Shown here piece after piece: positions 1 to 12,195 of a DNA stretch of 64,000 bases. Both the position numbers and the translations under genes were made by a program. Under the pieces are notes generated by a model. That model saw nothing but the letters and a program-made list of their open reading frames with translations. It searched no databases and was not told where the DNA came from. Origin of the DNA: Spongilla lacustris. Lineage: Eukaryota; Porifera; Demospongiae; Spongillida; Spongillidae. Location of the stretch: contig OX442426.1 in the NCBI GenBank assembly GCA_949361645.1, forward strand, positions 1,243,770 through 1,307,769. The letters are read 5' to 3'. The stretch's first letter is position 1. Every line of letters starts with the position of its first letter.

Positions 1-748
1 ATGAGCTGATACAAGCCTAGCCTGGACCGGTCACATCATCCATGGGGTGTACCGAAGTGGACCACTGAAACCAGTTGAGGTGGTAAAGTTATTGTCTTTA
101 CAACATTGGGTTTGTATACAACTAGAGGAATGACATGAGAGTGATGTGATGACCTGTTGCCACAAATACGCATGACAGCAGCATGCACAAAGGATAGCTT
201 AAGAAAGTCGACTTGTATTCCACTAACCAGTAGAGAATTTCTGGTAACCTCGTAGAGAAAGTTGAATACTCATGTGAGTTTTTGAGAAAATCAGTGTAAA
301 ACCACTATGTTCAATTTTTTCATTATTTGTGAGCATTAGGGTGAAAAACCCTTACATCAAAATATGCATTTAGATAAGGTTCAAGGCAACGTTGTGGGGA
401 AGCAGTGAAATATCTAATTTCATTGTGGCCAGAAAACCTCAAGTCATTTCATGATCAACGATGTATATACATGTAGATGTGGGAGGCATGGGCTCCGACC
501 ATATCTTCAAGCATAGCGCATCCCCTAACTACACATTATGCAAAGTGGAACCAAACTAGAGGAAGTGCCAATACCCACAATGATGCATCCTTTCCCTGCT
601 AAGAACCTCTGACTTGTTGTTACAGCTTGGAAGAAAGTTGCTCATATATAAATGGAATCAGCAAGGAATTTTGAAATGTTCCATTACCCAAATCAATGGT
701 TTGGATAAAATAGCATCAAATCTTTAATTGTCCTCCAAGGTAACGTCA
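1..748. other. Unassigned flank, no gene seen
   Basis: AT-rich sequence with stops in all frames. I see no splice-bounded coding segment, RNA gene or repeat here. Confidence 0.5.
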
Positions 749-801
749 CCGAATAGAAGTTAGCCTCACATTCCTCAGCCTCACATTCCAGCGGTTAGAT
801 C
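749..801 (+). repeat. Outer inverted repeat, left copy (53 bp)
   Basis: These 53 bases are the exact reverse complement of 13321-13373. The motif TAGCCTCACATTCC is easy to recognise in it. The two copies bracket the tandem arrays and the gypsy element, so they look like the outer ends of one composite unit. Confidence 0.85.
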
Positions 802-1048
802 AATAGCATGCCGATAACCGGCGCGCGCGGTATATACTATTACAGTACATTACCAAGATAGCGCAAGGAGCTGTGATCGACAAAAACCTTCAAAAAAGGA
901 CTTGGAGTGCCATCTACCGGATGTACGCGACGATTACATGAGCTGAATAAACCTACGCTTAGTCTATACTACCGGGTATGCTATAATTCGATGAAGTGGA
1001 CCGGTACGAAGTGGTCTGGTGCAACCAACTACAGTGATACTCATGATA

Positions 1049-4000
1049 AGGTAAGCACACCTGTGTACTGCTGGTGCATAGCCTCTCATGGATATGCATT
1101 TTGTCCGTCACTATAGCCATCACGTCGACACGATAAGATGGCTGCCTATCTTACACCAGGAAGGGGTGTGGTCAAAACCAGCGGTACCCTGAAGTAGGGT
1201 AAGCATCCTTGTGTACTGCTGGTGTAAAGCCTCACGTGGATATGCATGTTGTTCATCACTACAGCCATCACCACAAGATGGCTGCCTATCTAACTCCAGG
1301 ATGGGGTGTGGTCAAAACCAGTGGTACCCTGCAGTAGGGTAAGCACACCTGTGTACTGCTGGTGTATAGCCTCACATGGATATGCACGTGGTTCATCACT
1401 AATGCCATGCCGACACCTATAATTTAAAATATCACCACAAGATGGCTGCCTATCTAACTCCAGGAAGGGGTGTGGTCAAAACCAGTTGTACCCTGAAGTA
1501 GGGTAAGCACACTTGTGTACTGCTGGTGTATAGCCTCACATGGATATGCACGTGGTTCATCACTACAGCCATCACCACAAGATGGCTGCCTATCTAACTC
1601 TAGGAAGGGGTGTGGTCAAAACTAGTGGTACCCTGAAGTAGGGTAAGCACACCTGTGTACTGCTGGTGTATAGCCTCACATGGATATGAACGTGGTTCAT
1701 TGCTACAGCCATGCCGACACCTAAGATTTTAAAAATCACCACAAGATGGCTGCCTATCTAACTCTAGGAAGGGGTGTGGTCAAAACCAGTGGTACCCTAA
1801 AGTAGGGTAAGCACCCTTGTGTACTGCTGGTGTATAGCCTCACATGGATACATGTATGCACGTGGTTCATCACTACAGCCATCACCACAAGATGGCTGCC
1901 TATCTAACTCCAGGATGGGGTGTGGTCAAAACCAGTTGTACCCTGAAGTAGGGTAAGCACACCTGTGCACTGCTGGTGTATAGCCTCACATGGATATGCA
2001 CGTGGTTCATCACTAATGCCATGCCGACACCTATAATTTAAAATATCACCACAAGATGGCTGCCTATCTAACTCCAGGAAGGGGTGTGGTCAAAACCAGT
2101 TGTACCCTGAAGTAGGGTAAGCACACCTGTGTACTGCTGGTGTATAGCCTCACATGGATATGCACGTGGTTCATCACTACAGCCATCACCACAAGACGGC
2201 TGCCTATCTAACTCCAGGAAGGGGTGTGGTCAAAACTAGTGGTACCCTGAAGTAGGGTAAGCACACCTGTGTACTGCTGGTGTATAGCCTCACATGGATA
2301 TGAACGTGGTTCATTGCTACAGCCATGCCGACACCTAAGATTTTAAAAATCACCACAAGATGGCTGCCTATCTAACTCTAGGAAGAGGTGTGGTCAAAAC
2401 CAGTGGTACCACAAAGTAGGGTAAGCACCCTTGTGTACTGCTGGTGTATAGCCTCACATGGATATGCATGTGGTTCATCACTACAGCCATCACCACAAGA
2501 TGGCTGCCTATCTAACTCCAGGATGGGGTGTGCTCAAAACCAGTGGTACCCTGAAGTACATGTGTAGGGTAAGCACACCTGTGTACTGCTGGTGTATAGC
2601 CTCACATGGATATGCACGTGGTTCATCACTAATGCCATGCCGACACCTATAATTTAAAATATCACCACAAGATGGCTGCCTATCTAACTCCAGGAAGGGG
2701 TGTGGTCAAAACCAGTGGTACCCTGAAGTAGGGTAAGCACACCTGTGAACTGCTGGTGTATAGCCTCACATGGATATGCACATGGTTCATCACTACAGCC
2801 ATCACCACAAGATGGCTGCCTATCTAACTCCAGGAAGGGGTGTGGTCAAAACTAGTGGTACCCTGAAGTAGGGTAAGCACACCTGTGTACTACTGGTGTA
2901 TAGCCTCACATGGATATGAACGTGGTTCATTACTACAGCCATGCCGACACCTAAGATTTAAAAATCACCACAAGATAGCTGCCTATCTAACTCCAGGAAG
3001 GGGTGTGGTCAAAACTAGTGGTACCCTCAAGTAGGGTAAGCACACCTGTGTACTGCTGGTGTATAGCCTCACATGGATATGCACGTAGTTCATCACTACA
3101 GCCATCACCACAAGATGGCTGCCTATCTTACTTCAGGAAGGGGTGTGGTCAAAACCAGTGGTACCCTGAAGTAGGGTAAGCACACCTGTGTACTGCTGGT
3201 GTATAGCCTCACATGGATATGCACGTGGTTCATCACTACAGCCATCACCACAAGATGGCTGCCTATCTAACTCCAGGAAGGGGTGTGGTCAAAACTAGTG
3301 GTACCCTGAAGTAGGGTAAGCACACCTGTGTACTGCTGGTGTATAGCCTCACATGGATATGAACGTGGTTCATTGCTACAGCCATGCCGACACCTAAGAT
3401 TTTAAAAATCACCACAAGATGGCTGCCTATCTAACTCTAGGAAGGGGTGTGGTCAAAACCAGTGGTACCCTAAAGTAGGGTAAGCACCCTTGTGTACTGC
3501 TGGTGTATAGCCTCACATGGATATGCACGTGGTTCATCACTACAGCCATCACCACAAGATGGCTGCCTATCTAACTCCAGGATGGGGTGTGGTCAAAACC
3601 AGTGGTACCCTGAAGTAGGGTAAGCACACCTGTGCACTGCTGGTGTATAGCCTCACATGGATATGCACGTGGTTCATCACTAATGCCATGCCGACACCTA
3701 TAATTAAAAATATCACCACAAGATGGCTGCCTATCTAACTCCAGGAAGGGGTGTGGTCAAAACCAGTTGTACCCTGAAGTAAGGTAAGCACACCTGTGTA
3801 CTGCTGGTGTATAGCCTCACATGGATATGCACGTGGTTCATCACTACAGCCATCACCACAAGATGGCTGCCTATCTAACTCCAGGAAGGGGTGTGGTCAA
3901 AACTAGTGGTACCCTGAAGTAGGGTAAGCACACCTGTGTACTGCTGGTGTATAGCCTCACATGGATATGAACGTGGTTCATTGCTACAGCCATGCCGACA

Positions 4001-5610
4001 CCTAAGATTTTAAAAATCACCACAAGATGGCTGCCTATCTAACTCTAGGAAGGGGTGTGGTCAAAACCAGTGGTACCCTAAAGTAGGGTAAGCACCCTTG
4101 TGTACTGCTGGTGTATAGCCTCACATGGATATGCACGTGGTTCATCACTACAGCCATCACCACAAGATGGCTGCCTATCTAACTCCAGGATGGGGTGTGG
4201 TCAAAACCAGTTGTACCCTGAAGTAGGGTAAGCACACCTGTGTACTGCTGGTGTATAGCCTCACATGGATATGCACGTGGTTCAACACTAATGCCATGCC
4301 GACACCTATAATTAAAAATATCACCACAAGATGGCTGCCTATCTAACTCCAGGAAGGGGTGTGGTCAAAACTAGTGGTACCCTCAAGTAGGGTAAGCACA
4401 CCTGTGTACTGCTGGTGTATAGCCTCACATGGATATGCACGTGGTTCATCACTACAGCCATCACCACAAGATGGCTGCCTATCTAACTCCAGGAAGGGGT
4501 GTGGTCAAAACTAGTGGTACCCTGAAGTAGGGTAAGCACACCTGTGTACTGCTGGTGTATAGCCTCACATGGATATGAACGTGGTTCATTACTACAGCCA
4601 TGCCGACACCTAAGATTTAAAAATCACCACAAGATAGCTGCCTATCTAACTCCAGGAAGGGGTGTGGTCAAAACTAGTGGTACCCTCAAGTAGGGTAAGC
4701 ACACCTGTGCACTGCTGGTGTATAGCCTCACATGGATATGCACGTAGTTCATCACTACAGCCATCACCACAAGATGGCTGCCTATCTTACTTCAGGAAGG
4801 GGTATGGTCAAAACCAGTTGTACCCTGAAGTAGGGTAAGCACACCTGTGTACTGCTGGTGTATAGCCTCACATGGATATGCACGTGGTTCATCACTACAG
4901 CCATCACCACATGATGGCTGCCTATCTAACTCCAGGAAGGGGTGTGGTCAAAACTAGTGGTACCCTGAAGTAGGGTAAGCACACCTGTGTACTGCTGGTG
5001 TATAGCCTCACATGGATATGAACGTGGTTCATTACTACAGCCATGCCGACACCTAAGATTTAAAAATCACCACAAGATAGCTGCCTATCTAACTCCAGGA
5101 AGGGATGTGGTCAAAACTAGTGGTACCCTCAAGTAGGGTAAGCACACCTGTGCACTGCTGGTGTATAGCCTCACATGGATATGCACGTAGTTCATCACTA
5201 CAGCCATCACCACAAGATGGCTGCCTATCTTACTTCAGGAAGGGGTATGGTCAAAACCAGTTGTACCCTGAAGTAGGGTAAGCACACCTGTGTACTGCTG
5301 GTGTATAGCCTCACATGGATATGCACGTGGTTCATCACTACAGCCATCACCACATGATGGCTGCCTATCTAACTCCAGGAAGGGGTGTGGTCAAAACTAG
5401 TGGTACCCTGAAGTAGGGTAAGCACACCTGTGTACTGCTGGTGTATAGCCTCACATGGATATGAACGTGGTTCATTGCTACAGCCATGCCGACACCTAAG
5501 ATTTTAAAAATCACCACAAGATGGCTGCCTATCTAACTCTAGGAAGGGGTGTGGTCAAAACCAGTGGTACCCTAAAGTAGGGTAAGCACCCTTGTGTACT
5601 GCTGGTGTAT
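1049..5610 (+). repeat. Tandem array of ~140-bp and ~170-bp units
   Basis: Roughly thirty copies follow each other. Each runs from GGTAAGCACACCTGTGTACT through CCTCACATGGATATG, GTGGTTCATCACTA, AAGATGGCTGCC and GGGGTGTGGTCAAAAC to a short palindrome (TACCCT, five bases, AGGGTA). Two unit types alternate: a short one and a longer one with an AT-rich insert beginning CCGACACCTA. Blocks of several units are nearly identical to each other (for example around 4570-5050 and 4960-5470), so the array grew by duplicating multi-unit blocks. The small reading frames inside are by-products. Confidence 0.95.
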
Positions 5611-5633
5611 AAATAGTAAACTATGAATGACAG

Positions 5634-5735
5634 AAGTTGCTCTGTAAAGAAGCTGAATCTCTGCCAGATGGATTTCAAAACGACTGTGTAGATGGCATAT
5701 CTGCTTTGATAAGCAAACTGTTTTGCAATGTAAAA
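5634..5735 (+). CDS. Putative internal exon, unidentified protein
   Basis: A 102-base phase-0 open stretch lies between an acceptor (ATGACAG) and a consensus donor (GTAAGT). It encodes 34 residues beginning KLLCKEAESLPDGF. The composition looks protein-like and the splice borders are good, but I do not recognise the family. It sits just after the forward satellite array, in the centre of the foldback-like unit, and could belong to the same + strand gene as the peptidase-like exon at 7249-7349. A second short open segment at 5767-5829 ends in a donor (GTAATG), but the intervening 31 bases are very short for an intron. Confidence 0.35.
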
Positions 5736-6070
5736 GTAAGTCTTTGCTGTGCATATACATGTACAGTCGCATTTGAAGTTTGGCTGTAGCAGCGAAGGTC
5801 GTAAATGCAGCACAGTTACGTTATTCGAGGTAATGTACATATAGTTTATTTGTTATTGTACATGCACACAGGGATCCTGGGAATTCAAGGCAATTCAAGG
5901 GTGCAAGCAAGTTGTTTGCACAAGGCAGCATCCCTACCCGAGAAAAGTGAGGAGGTAAGGTTTTATCTTATTGGCAACAATCTCAGATCGTGATCAGAAA
6001 CAGAAGACGCGCGGACAGAAACAGGCCTATATAAATGGAGAGGCAATTGACGCACTAAACGGAAGAGAAA

Positions 6071-6298
<228 letters not shown>

Positions 6299-6379
6299 GT
6301 GTATTTTTCTAATTTGAGATTCACAGAAACTTAAAAGTGTGGCCAAGTTTATTTGCGAGCGAGGCGCGGTGTCAAAATG

Positions 6380-6730
6380 TATGGCGTTGATCGGCAGGCT
6401 GCATGTTCTACCATAGATACGTACGGGGTGGGTTGAAAGCTCGTACAGAGTAGGTAGTCGATCAAAACGGGGCCAGGTAAACGATCCAAACAGACCGTAC
6501 GGGGCCAGGTTGACAGTCGTACTGTGTTGTTAGACGATCCGAACAACTCGTACGGGGTAGGCAGACGAATTATCAGCGTGTGAAAACGTGCGACCAAACG
6601 AGCCTCGCTTCCACGGCCGTTTCCTATCGGTCCGCACACGTGTACTGTCATCGTACAACCGGCTAACATCGGATCCAATTGGATCCGTGCGCCAGAACGT
6701 GCAGAGGCGAGCCCGGAATCATGCAAGTGA
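6380..6730. other. CpG-rich segment with GTACGGGG motifs
   Basis: In an otherwise AT-rich, CpG-poor region this stretch has many CpG dinucleotides and degenerate repeats built on GTACGGGG(T/C) followed by AGACGATCC-type blocks (6421-6570). A 141-codon minus-strand frame crosses it but resembles nothing I know. It could be a promoter or CpG island for the central exons, or part of an older repeat. Confidence 0.4.
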
Positions 6731-7248
6731 ACCGCTGTGTGAGCTTCCTTGATGCAAAAACAACACCATATCACATGCAGTTGTCTAAAGTGTAAGCAAG
6801 TGTTTTAATGTCACCACACACACAGAATATAGAGTAGTGTCATTTGCAGTTTCTGCAGAGTGTGTCTGAATCGACTGATTGTGCAAAAAACTGAAGTTCA
6901 GACACCCTCGATTCTGATTATACACTGTGACAGGGTGTCAGATGATGGCCTTGCACGAAAAATTAAGAGCAAAATTACAATTCCAAGGTTTTTTATTATT
7001 TGTATCCTAACACTATTTTAATTAAGTGTAAAATTACAGTTCTTTCTCACTATCGCATAAGAGTCAGCAAGGAAACACTGAATATCAACTTAGCGCAGTC
7101 GTGGTATGCACACATGTGTATGCATGTACGCTCCCACTAACCGCATATACATGCATATATAGGTACATCATGGCGATGACTCCTATCAAGGCCACTGTAA
7201 TACGTTTGTACTTGTTCGAATGTTATGTTTTATACAATTGTGTTGCAG

Positions 7249-7349
7249 ATACCTGTTATGTACAGAGCCATAACAAGTGGATTCATTACAATGATTCAAA
7301 GGTATTCGAAGTTTTATCAACGCAATTCACTTCATCCAATGAAATAAAG
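7249..7349 (+). CDS. Exon of a ubiquitin-specific protease (UCH C-terminal box)
   Basis: A 101-base exon between TTGTGTTGCAG and the donor GTATAAA reads, after a split first codon, TCYVQSHNKWIHYNDSK followed by VFEV. In the USP/UCH fold this is the segment just after the catalytic His (GHY-xCY-x(4-6)-KWxxFND-xxVxxV), contributing the beta strands and the Asn/Asp that complete the triad. The GHY would lie in the preceding exon, which I could not locate securely. The exon lies in the 2-kb centre between the inverted satellite arrays. It may be host gene, captured gene or element gene. Confidence 0.5.
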
Positions 7350-7696
7350 GTATAAATTTTGTTTCATATTTAAAATGGCTTGCATAATCCATGCAACAAT
7401 GTAGGAAAATGTTTGTCTTGCAGTATATACATCACCAATGAAGTTTTTGTAAGTATAAGGGATATGTATATTAATACATTCATACTGCTGCATAATGTCA
7501 TTAGCCACTTCTGAATAATGCCACATCAATTGAAGAATTCATGACTCCCAGTCACAAATTTGTAAACATAATCGATATGTTTGTATTTTTGAAATTGAAA
7601 ACTATATGTTACATGCAAAAATACAAAGGCTTGCCACTGCACGAACAGTCAAAGGTAAATAAATGCCAACTGTTTATTGTGGTACTGATATAGTTT

Positions 7697-8935
7697 CTAC
7701 ACCCCTTCCTGACATAAGATAATCAGCCATCATGTGCATGGTGATATTAAAGAATCTAAGGTGTGGGCATAGCTGCAGTGATGAACAACATTCATAGCCA
7801 TGTAAGGTAAAGGTGCTTACTCTACTTCAGGGTACCACTAGTTTTGACCACACCCCTTCCTGACGTAAGATAGGCAGCTATCTTGTGGTTATTTATTAAA
7901 ACTAAGGTGTTGGCATGGCTGTAGTGATGAACCACGTGCATACCCATGTGAGGCTATACACCAGCAGTGCACAGGTGTGCTTACCCTACTTCAGGGTACC
8001 ATTAGTTTTGACCACACCCCTTCCTGGAGTCAGATAAGCAGCTATATTGTGGTGATAGCTGTAGTGATGAACCACGTGCATATCCATGTGAGGCTATACA
8101 CCAGCAGTGCACAAGTGTGTTTACCCACCACTGGTTTTGACCACACCCCTTCCTGGAGTTAGATAAGCAGCCATCTTGTGGTGATGGCATTAGTGATGAA
8201 CCACGTGCATATCCATGTGAGGCTACACACCAGTAGTACACAAGTGTGTTTACCCTACTTCAGGGTACCACTGGTTTTGACAACACCCCTTCCTGGAGTT
8301 AGATAAGCAGCCATCTTGTGGTGATAGCTGTAGTGATGAACCACGTGCATATCCATGTGAGGCTATACACCAGCAGTGCACAAGTGTGTTTACCCTACTT
8401 CAGGGTACCACTGGTTTTGACCACACCCCTTCCTGGAGTTAGATAGGCAGCCATCTTGTGGTTATTTCTTAAATCTAAGGTGTTGGCATGGTTGTAGTAA
8501 TGAACCACGTTCATATCCATGTGAGGCTATACACCAGCAGTACACAGGTGTGTTTACCCTACTTCAGGGTACCACTGGTTTTGACCACACCCCTTCCTGG
8601 AGTTAGATAGGCAGCCATCTTGTGATGATTTTTAAAATCTTAGGTGTCGGCATGGCTGTAGTGATGAACCCCGTTCATATCCATGTGAGGCTATACACCA
8701 GCAGTGCACAGGTGTGCTTACCCTACTTCAGGGTACCACTGGTTTTGACCACACCCCTTCCTGAAGTAAGATAGGCAGCCATCTTGTGGTGATGGCTGTA
8801 GTGATGAACAACGTGCATATCCATGTGAGGCTATACACCAGCAGTACACAAGGGTGCTTACCCTACTTCCGGATACCACTGGTTTTAACCCCCCCCCTCC
8901 TGGATGTAGATAGTCAGCGTTGTTGTGGTGGTTTT
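7697..8935 (-). repeat. Same satellite in inverted orientation
   Basis: Seven to eight units of the 1049-5610 satellite run here as reverse complement (CACCCCTTCCTGGAGTTAGA, CCATCTTGTGGTGAT, ATATCCATGTGAGGCTATAC, ACCCTACTTCAGGGTACCA). Units near 7700 are more diverged than those after 8000. The gypsy element at 8959 sits directly beyond the last unit. Confidence 0.93.
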
Positions 8936-8958
8936 GCATATGTAAGACATGAAGGTAG

Positions 8959-9073
8959 TGTGACGAGCTTTCATGCGACCAGAAAATATAATTTAATAAT
9001 CATCACTAATTTACATCACATGACATAGCATTACATAATGAGTTTATATGTGTATTCGAATATGTACGCAACA
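8959..9073 (-). repeat. LTR (3' LTR of the minus-strand element)
   Basis: Begins TGTGACGAGC and ends GCAACA on the + strand. Compared with 13040-13148 it lacks a 5-base ATATC-type insertion and has an extra 11 bases (around 9037-9048). GTAG precedes it as target duplication. Confidence 0.93.
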
Positions 9074-9088
9074 GTACCCCCCCTTAGT
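9074..9088 (-). promoter_or_regulatory. Polypurine tract
   Basis: Seven consecutive C on the + strand (G on the coding strand) lie immediately inside the 3' LTR, where the second-strand primer of an LTR retrotransposon is expected. Confidence 0.7.
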
Positions 9089-9413
9089 GAGGATCGCCTA
9101 ACTGAAGACGATCTGGAGGCTTAATATGGCGTCCATAACGAGTAGCTGGAAGAACTGCAGCTGAGTGGGTTGAAGAGGACTCTGTGGTGTCGTTGAGTGG
9201 CTCCTCCAAATATGCTGGTTTCAGCCGATCTACCGAAACTGTGTCCTTGCGGCCGTTGATGTCAAGAGTGAAGTATTTGTCTGACCGTAGAAGGACCTTG
9301 AAGGGACCGTCATAAGGCTGTTGCAGTGGTTTTCGCACAGCATCATGCCGGACAAAAACGTGAGAACTGGAAGTGAGGTCCTTAGAGATATACACCTTGG
9401 GTCTGTCGCTTAC
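9084..9413 (-). pseudogene. Integrase C-terminal tail, beyond an in-frame stop
   Basis: This segment continues the integrase frame after the TGA at 9414-9416. It carries the basic C-terminal module of gypsy integrases (PYDGPFKVLLR and then VSVDRLKPAYLEEP, a GPY/F-like motif) and ends just before the polypurine tract. Unless the TGA is read through, this module is missing from the translated protein. A single base change is the simplest explanation for the stop. Confidence 0.75.
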
Positions 9414-11180
9414 TCAAGGTGGGGTAGCCTGCAGGTGGCGCATTGTTGCCTTCAACTGTTCTACATAAAATGCTGCATCAACACCTGTGGACGCTGTAGA
9501 TGTGAAAAACTCTCCTGGGATACGGAGAGTTGTACCATATACCAATTCTGCAACACTGCATCCAAGATCCTGTTTCAGAGTGGTTCTGATGCCCAGCAGA
9601 ATAAGTGGTAAGGCGTCAACCCATTGGACTGGATCTGGACAGGCTCTGAGGGCAGCCTTTAGCTGCCGATGAAAGCGTTCCACTAACCCGTTGGCTATGG
9701 GGTGATAAGCTGTTGTTCTAAGTCGAACAGTACCCAATGAATGCATAAGTTCGGCCCAAAGATTAGATTCAAATTGCCTTCCACGATCTGTGGTGATAGA
9801 GGAAGGAATTCCAAAACGTGAAACCCACCCGGTGATAAATGCTTGAGCGACAGTGGTAGCAGTCATATCCAGAATTGGAATAGCTTCAGGCCATCTAGTG
9901 AACCGGTCAATGATGGTGAGAAGATATGAAAAACCCTTTGAAGGTGGTAAAGGTCCCACCAGATCCAGATGGATGATATCAAACCGAGAGTCTGGAGTAG
10001 CAAACGTTGCAAGTGGGGTAACAGTATGGCGATGGATTTTGGATCTTTGACACTGTAGGCAGGTTCGAGACCATTCTCGGACATCAGTGTTCATGCCAGG
10101 CCATACAAATCGAGTGGATATCAGGTGTTGAGTTGCCCGCACCCCGGGATGTGCCATGGAATGTAATGCGTGGAACACTGACCGACGGCAGGTTCCAGGA
10201 ACCACTGGCCGTGAAACACCAGTAGAAGTGTCACAAAGGAGGGTTAAATTAGAACCTTCCGGTGGAATTGCTTTCAGAACCAGAGAGGTCGTTGTCGAAC
10301 CGTTTTGGAGTCTCTGAATCTCAGGGTCTGTACTCTGTGCAGATGCCATCTCCACATAGTCAATGGTTCCTGTTTGGTGCTGTAAGGCGTGCACATCTAT
10401 ACGAGACAGAGCGTCAGCAACAGCATTGTCACCACCTTTCACATATCGGAGGTCAGTAGTAAATTGTGAGATGTAGTCCAGATGGCGGATCTGTCTGGGT
10501 GTGTACTCAGTGGAATTGGAGGATAGAGCATATGTCAGAGGTTTGTGGTCAGTTAACACATGAAACGGCCGGCCTTCAACAAAATGACGGAAGTGTTTGA
10601 TGGCAAGGTAAACCGCTAGCAACTCTCGATCAAATGCACTGTACTTGGTTTCTGCTACATTCAGCTTCCTTGAAAAATAGGATATGGGGTGCCAATCTGC
10701 CCCAAGTTTCTGCTGCAGAACTGCTCCAACGGCCTTGTTTGATGCATCCGTCATAATGGATGTGAGAGCATCTGGCTTGGGATGAAATAGCATCGTTGCT
10801 CGTGCTAACATCTCCTTAGCCTGTTTGAAAGCGTCTGTGGTTAGCTGTGTCCATGATAGCACTCTGTCATTTGCCAAAGAGTGAGAGAGCATTGCATTGA
10901 GTGGTTGCAAAATGCCGGCACAGTTCGGTACAAAACGATGGTAAAAGTTGATCAGCCCCAAAAATTCCCGCAGCTTGCGCTGGGTATCAGGCAGTGGAAA
11001 TTGTTGCAGAGCCTGAACACGCTCTTCCAGTGGTTCAATGCCATGCTCTGAGACCTTGTGCCCTAGAAACTCTAGTGTAGCAACACCAAGTTTGCACTTA
11101 GAAGGGTTGACAACGATTCCATTCTTCTGAAAGCGTTCCAAGACCAAACGAAGATGCTGTTTGTGCTCCTCTGGGGTGGC
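9414..11180 (-). pseudogene. pol: gypsy pol, 3' part: RT C-terminus, RNase H, integrase
   Basis: From the coding 5' end this reads the RT thumb/connection (FLGHKVSEHGIEP, REFLGLINFYHRF), RNase H (YFSRKLNVAETKYSAFDREL, LTDHKPLTYAL), the integrase zinc finger (His-His-Cys-Cys, ending TCLQCQRSK) and the catalytic core with its three acidic positions (HLDLVGPLP, TTDRGRQFE, ANGLVERFHR). The frame is offset from the upstream protease/RT frame by a 4-base tandem duplication at 11181-11190. It ends at a TGA inside the integrase. The first methionine (11147) is not a real start; this is the continuation of pol. Confidence 0.9.
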
Positions 11181-11181
11181 G

Positions 11182-12195
11182 CTAGCTAGCTATCAAAACG
11201 TCATCCACATAAGCATAACTAAACTGAAGACCGCGAAGCACCTCATCAATAAATCGTTGAAAGGTCTGGGCCGCATTGCGAAGGCCAAAAGGCATGAGCA
11301 CAAATTCGAACAGACCAAATGGAGTGACAACAGCTGTCTTTGGGATGTCAGCGGGTTCAATTGGAATTTGATGGTACGCCTTGACAAGGTCAAGTTTGGA
11401 GAATATTGTGGCACCATGTAGAGTAGTTGCAAAATCTTGGATGTGGGGAATGGGGTAGCGATCAGGGATGGTAGACTTGTTAAAAGCACGATAGTCGCCA
11501 CAAGGGCGCCAGTCACCAGTAGATTTCTTTGGTACCATGTGCAGTGGGGATGCCCAGCTACTAGAGGATGGTCGGACAATGCCTAGTTGAAGCATGTGAT
11601 CAAATTCTTTACGTGCCAGTTTGAGACGCTCCGGTGCCAGTCGTCGTGGGCGAGCATACACTGGCGGGCCTGTAGTGTCAATGTGATGGGTAACATCATG
11701 CCGGACTGGGAGGTGCTCGCTGAAAGGTTGTATCACTGATGGAAAGTCCTTGAGAATGGCTTCAAATGGATTACTACATGTAAGCGGTAACAAGGTTAGA
11801 TGAATCGATGGCCTATGAGAGACAATTCCTTGAACTTGAGATCGGGTCACTGAGTCCAACAATCGCTGCTGCTTCACGTCCACAACTAGGTCATAGTGCC
11901 GCAAAAAATCAATTCCTAGAATGGGTAACTTAACATCTGCAATAACAAAAATCCATGGAAACTGCCTTTGAAGTCCAAGGTCTAGAGTTATTGAGCGTCT
12001 CCCAAAGGTGGGAATTGAAGTATTGTTAGCAGCTTGTAAGACCATGTCTTGTGGGTTTGATCGATCAGTTGTAGAGGGTGGTATTACACTAATTTCTGCA
12101 CCAGTATCCACTAAAAATTGACGATTTGTACCACGATCAGTTATATAGAAGAGGCGACTAAAATAATGCTTCACGCCAGCCCCTGAAGTCGCCAT
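11182..12195 (-). CDS. pol: gypsy pol, 5' part: protease and RT palm
   Basis: 337 codons. The retropepsin active site is [13 protein letters not shown] (about residues 27-40), with the flap-distal motif ILGIDFL near 93. The RT begins near residue 165, includes the conserved [11 protein letters not shown] and CGDYRAFNK blocks, and carries the catalytic YVDD box close to the end. Translation stops a few codons after YVDD because of the 4-base duplication. The ATG at 12195 overlaps the stop of the displaced gag frame (TGATG arrangement), consistent with gag and pol as adjacent, slightly overlapping frames. Confidence 0.88.
   Translation of the reverse strand: MATSGAGVKHYFSRLFYITDRGTNRQFLVDTGAEISVIPPSTTDRSNPQDMVLQAANNTSIPTFGRRSITLDLGLQRQFPWIFVIADVKLPILGIDFLRHYDLVVDVKQQRLLDSVTRSQVQGIVSHRPSIHLTLLPLTCSNPFEAILKDFPSVIQPFSEHLPVRHDVTHHIDTTGPPVYARPRRLAPERLKLARKEFDHMLQLGIVRPSSSSWASPLHMVPKKSTGDWRPCGDYRAFNKSTIPDRYPIPHIQDFATTLHGATIFSKLDLVKAYHQIPIEPADIPKTAVVTPFGLFEFVLMPFGLRNAAQTFQRFIDEVLRGLQFSYAYVDDVLIAS

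Noticed and set aside
1..90. Possible direct repeat with 937-1030 (ATGAGCTGA, GAAGTGGACC)
   Set aside because: Only short, poorly aligned words match; not enough for a repeat call.
2458..2652. Small frames inside the satellite array
   Set aside because: They repeat with the array and lack conservation of frame between units.
5767..5829. Second exon 31 bases after 5634-5735
   Set aside because: The open segment and donor look fair, but a 31-base intron is too short to accept without transcript evidence.
6349..6774. 141-codon minus-strand frame in the CpG-rich segment
   Set aside because: No recognisable domain. High CpG reduces stops by chance, and it overlaps a repeated motif.
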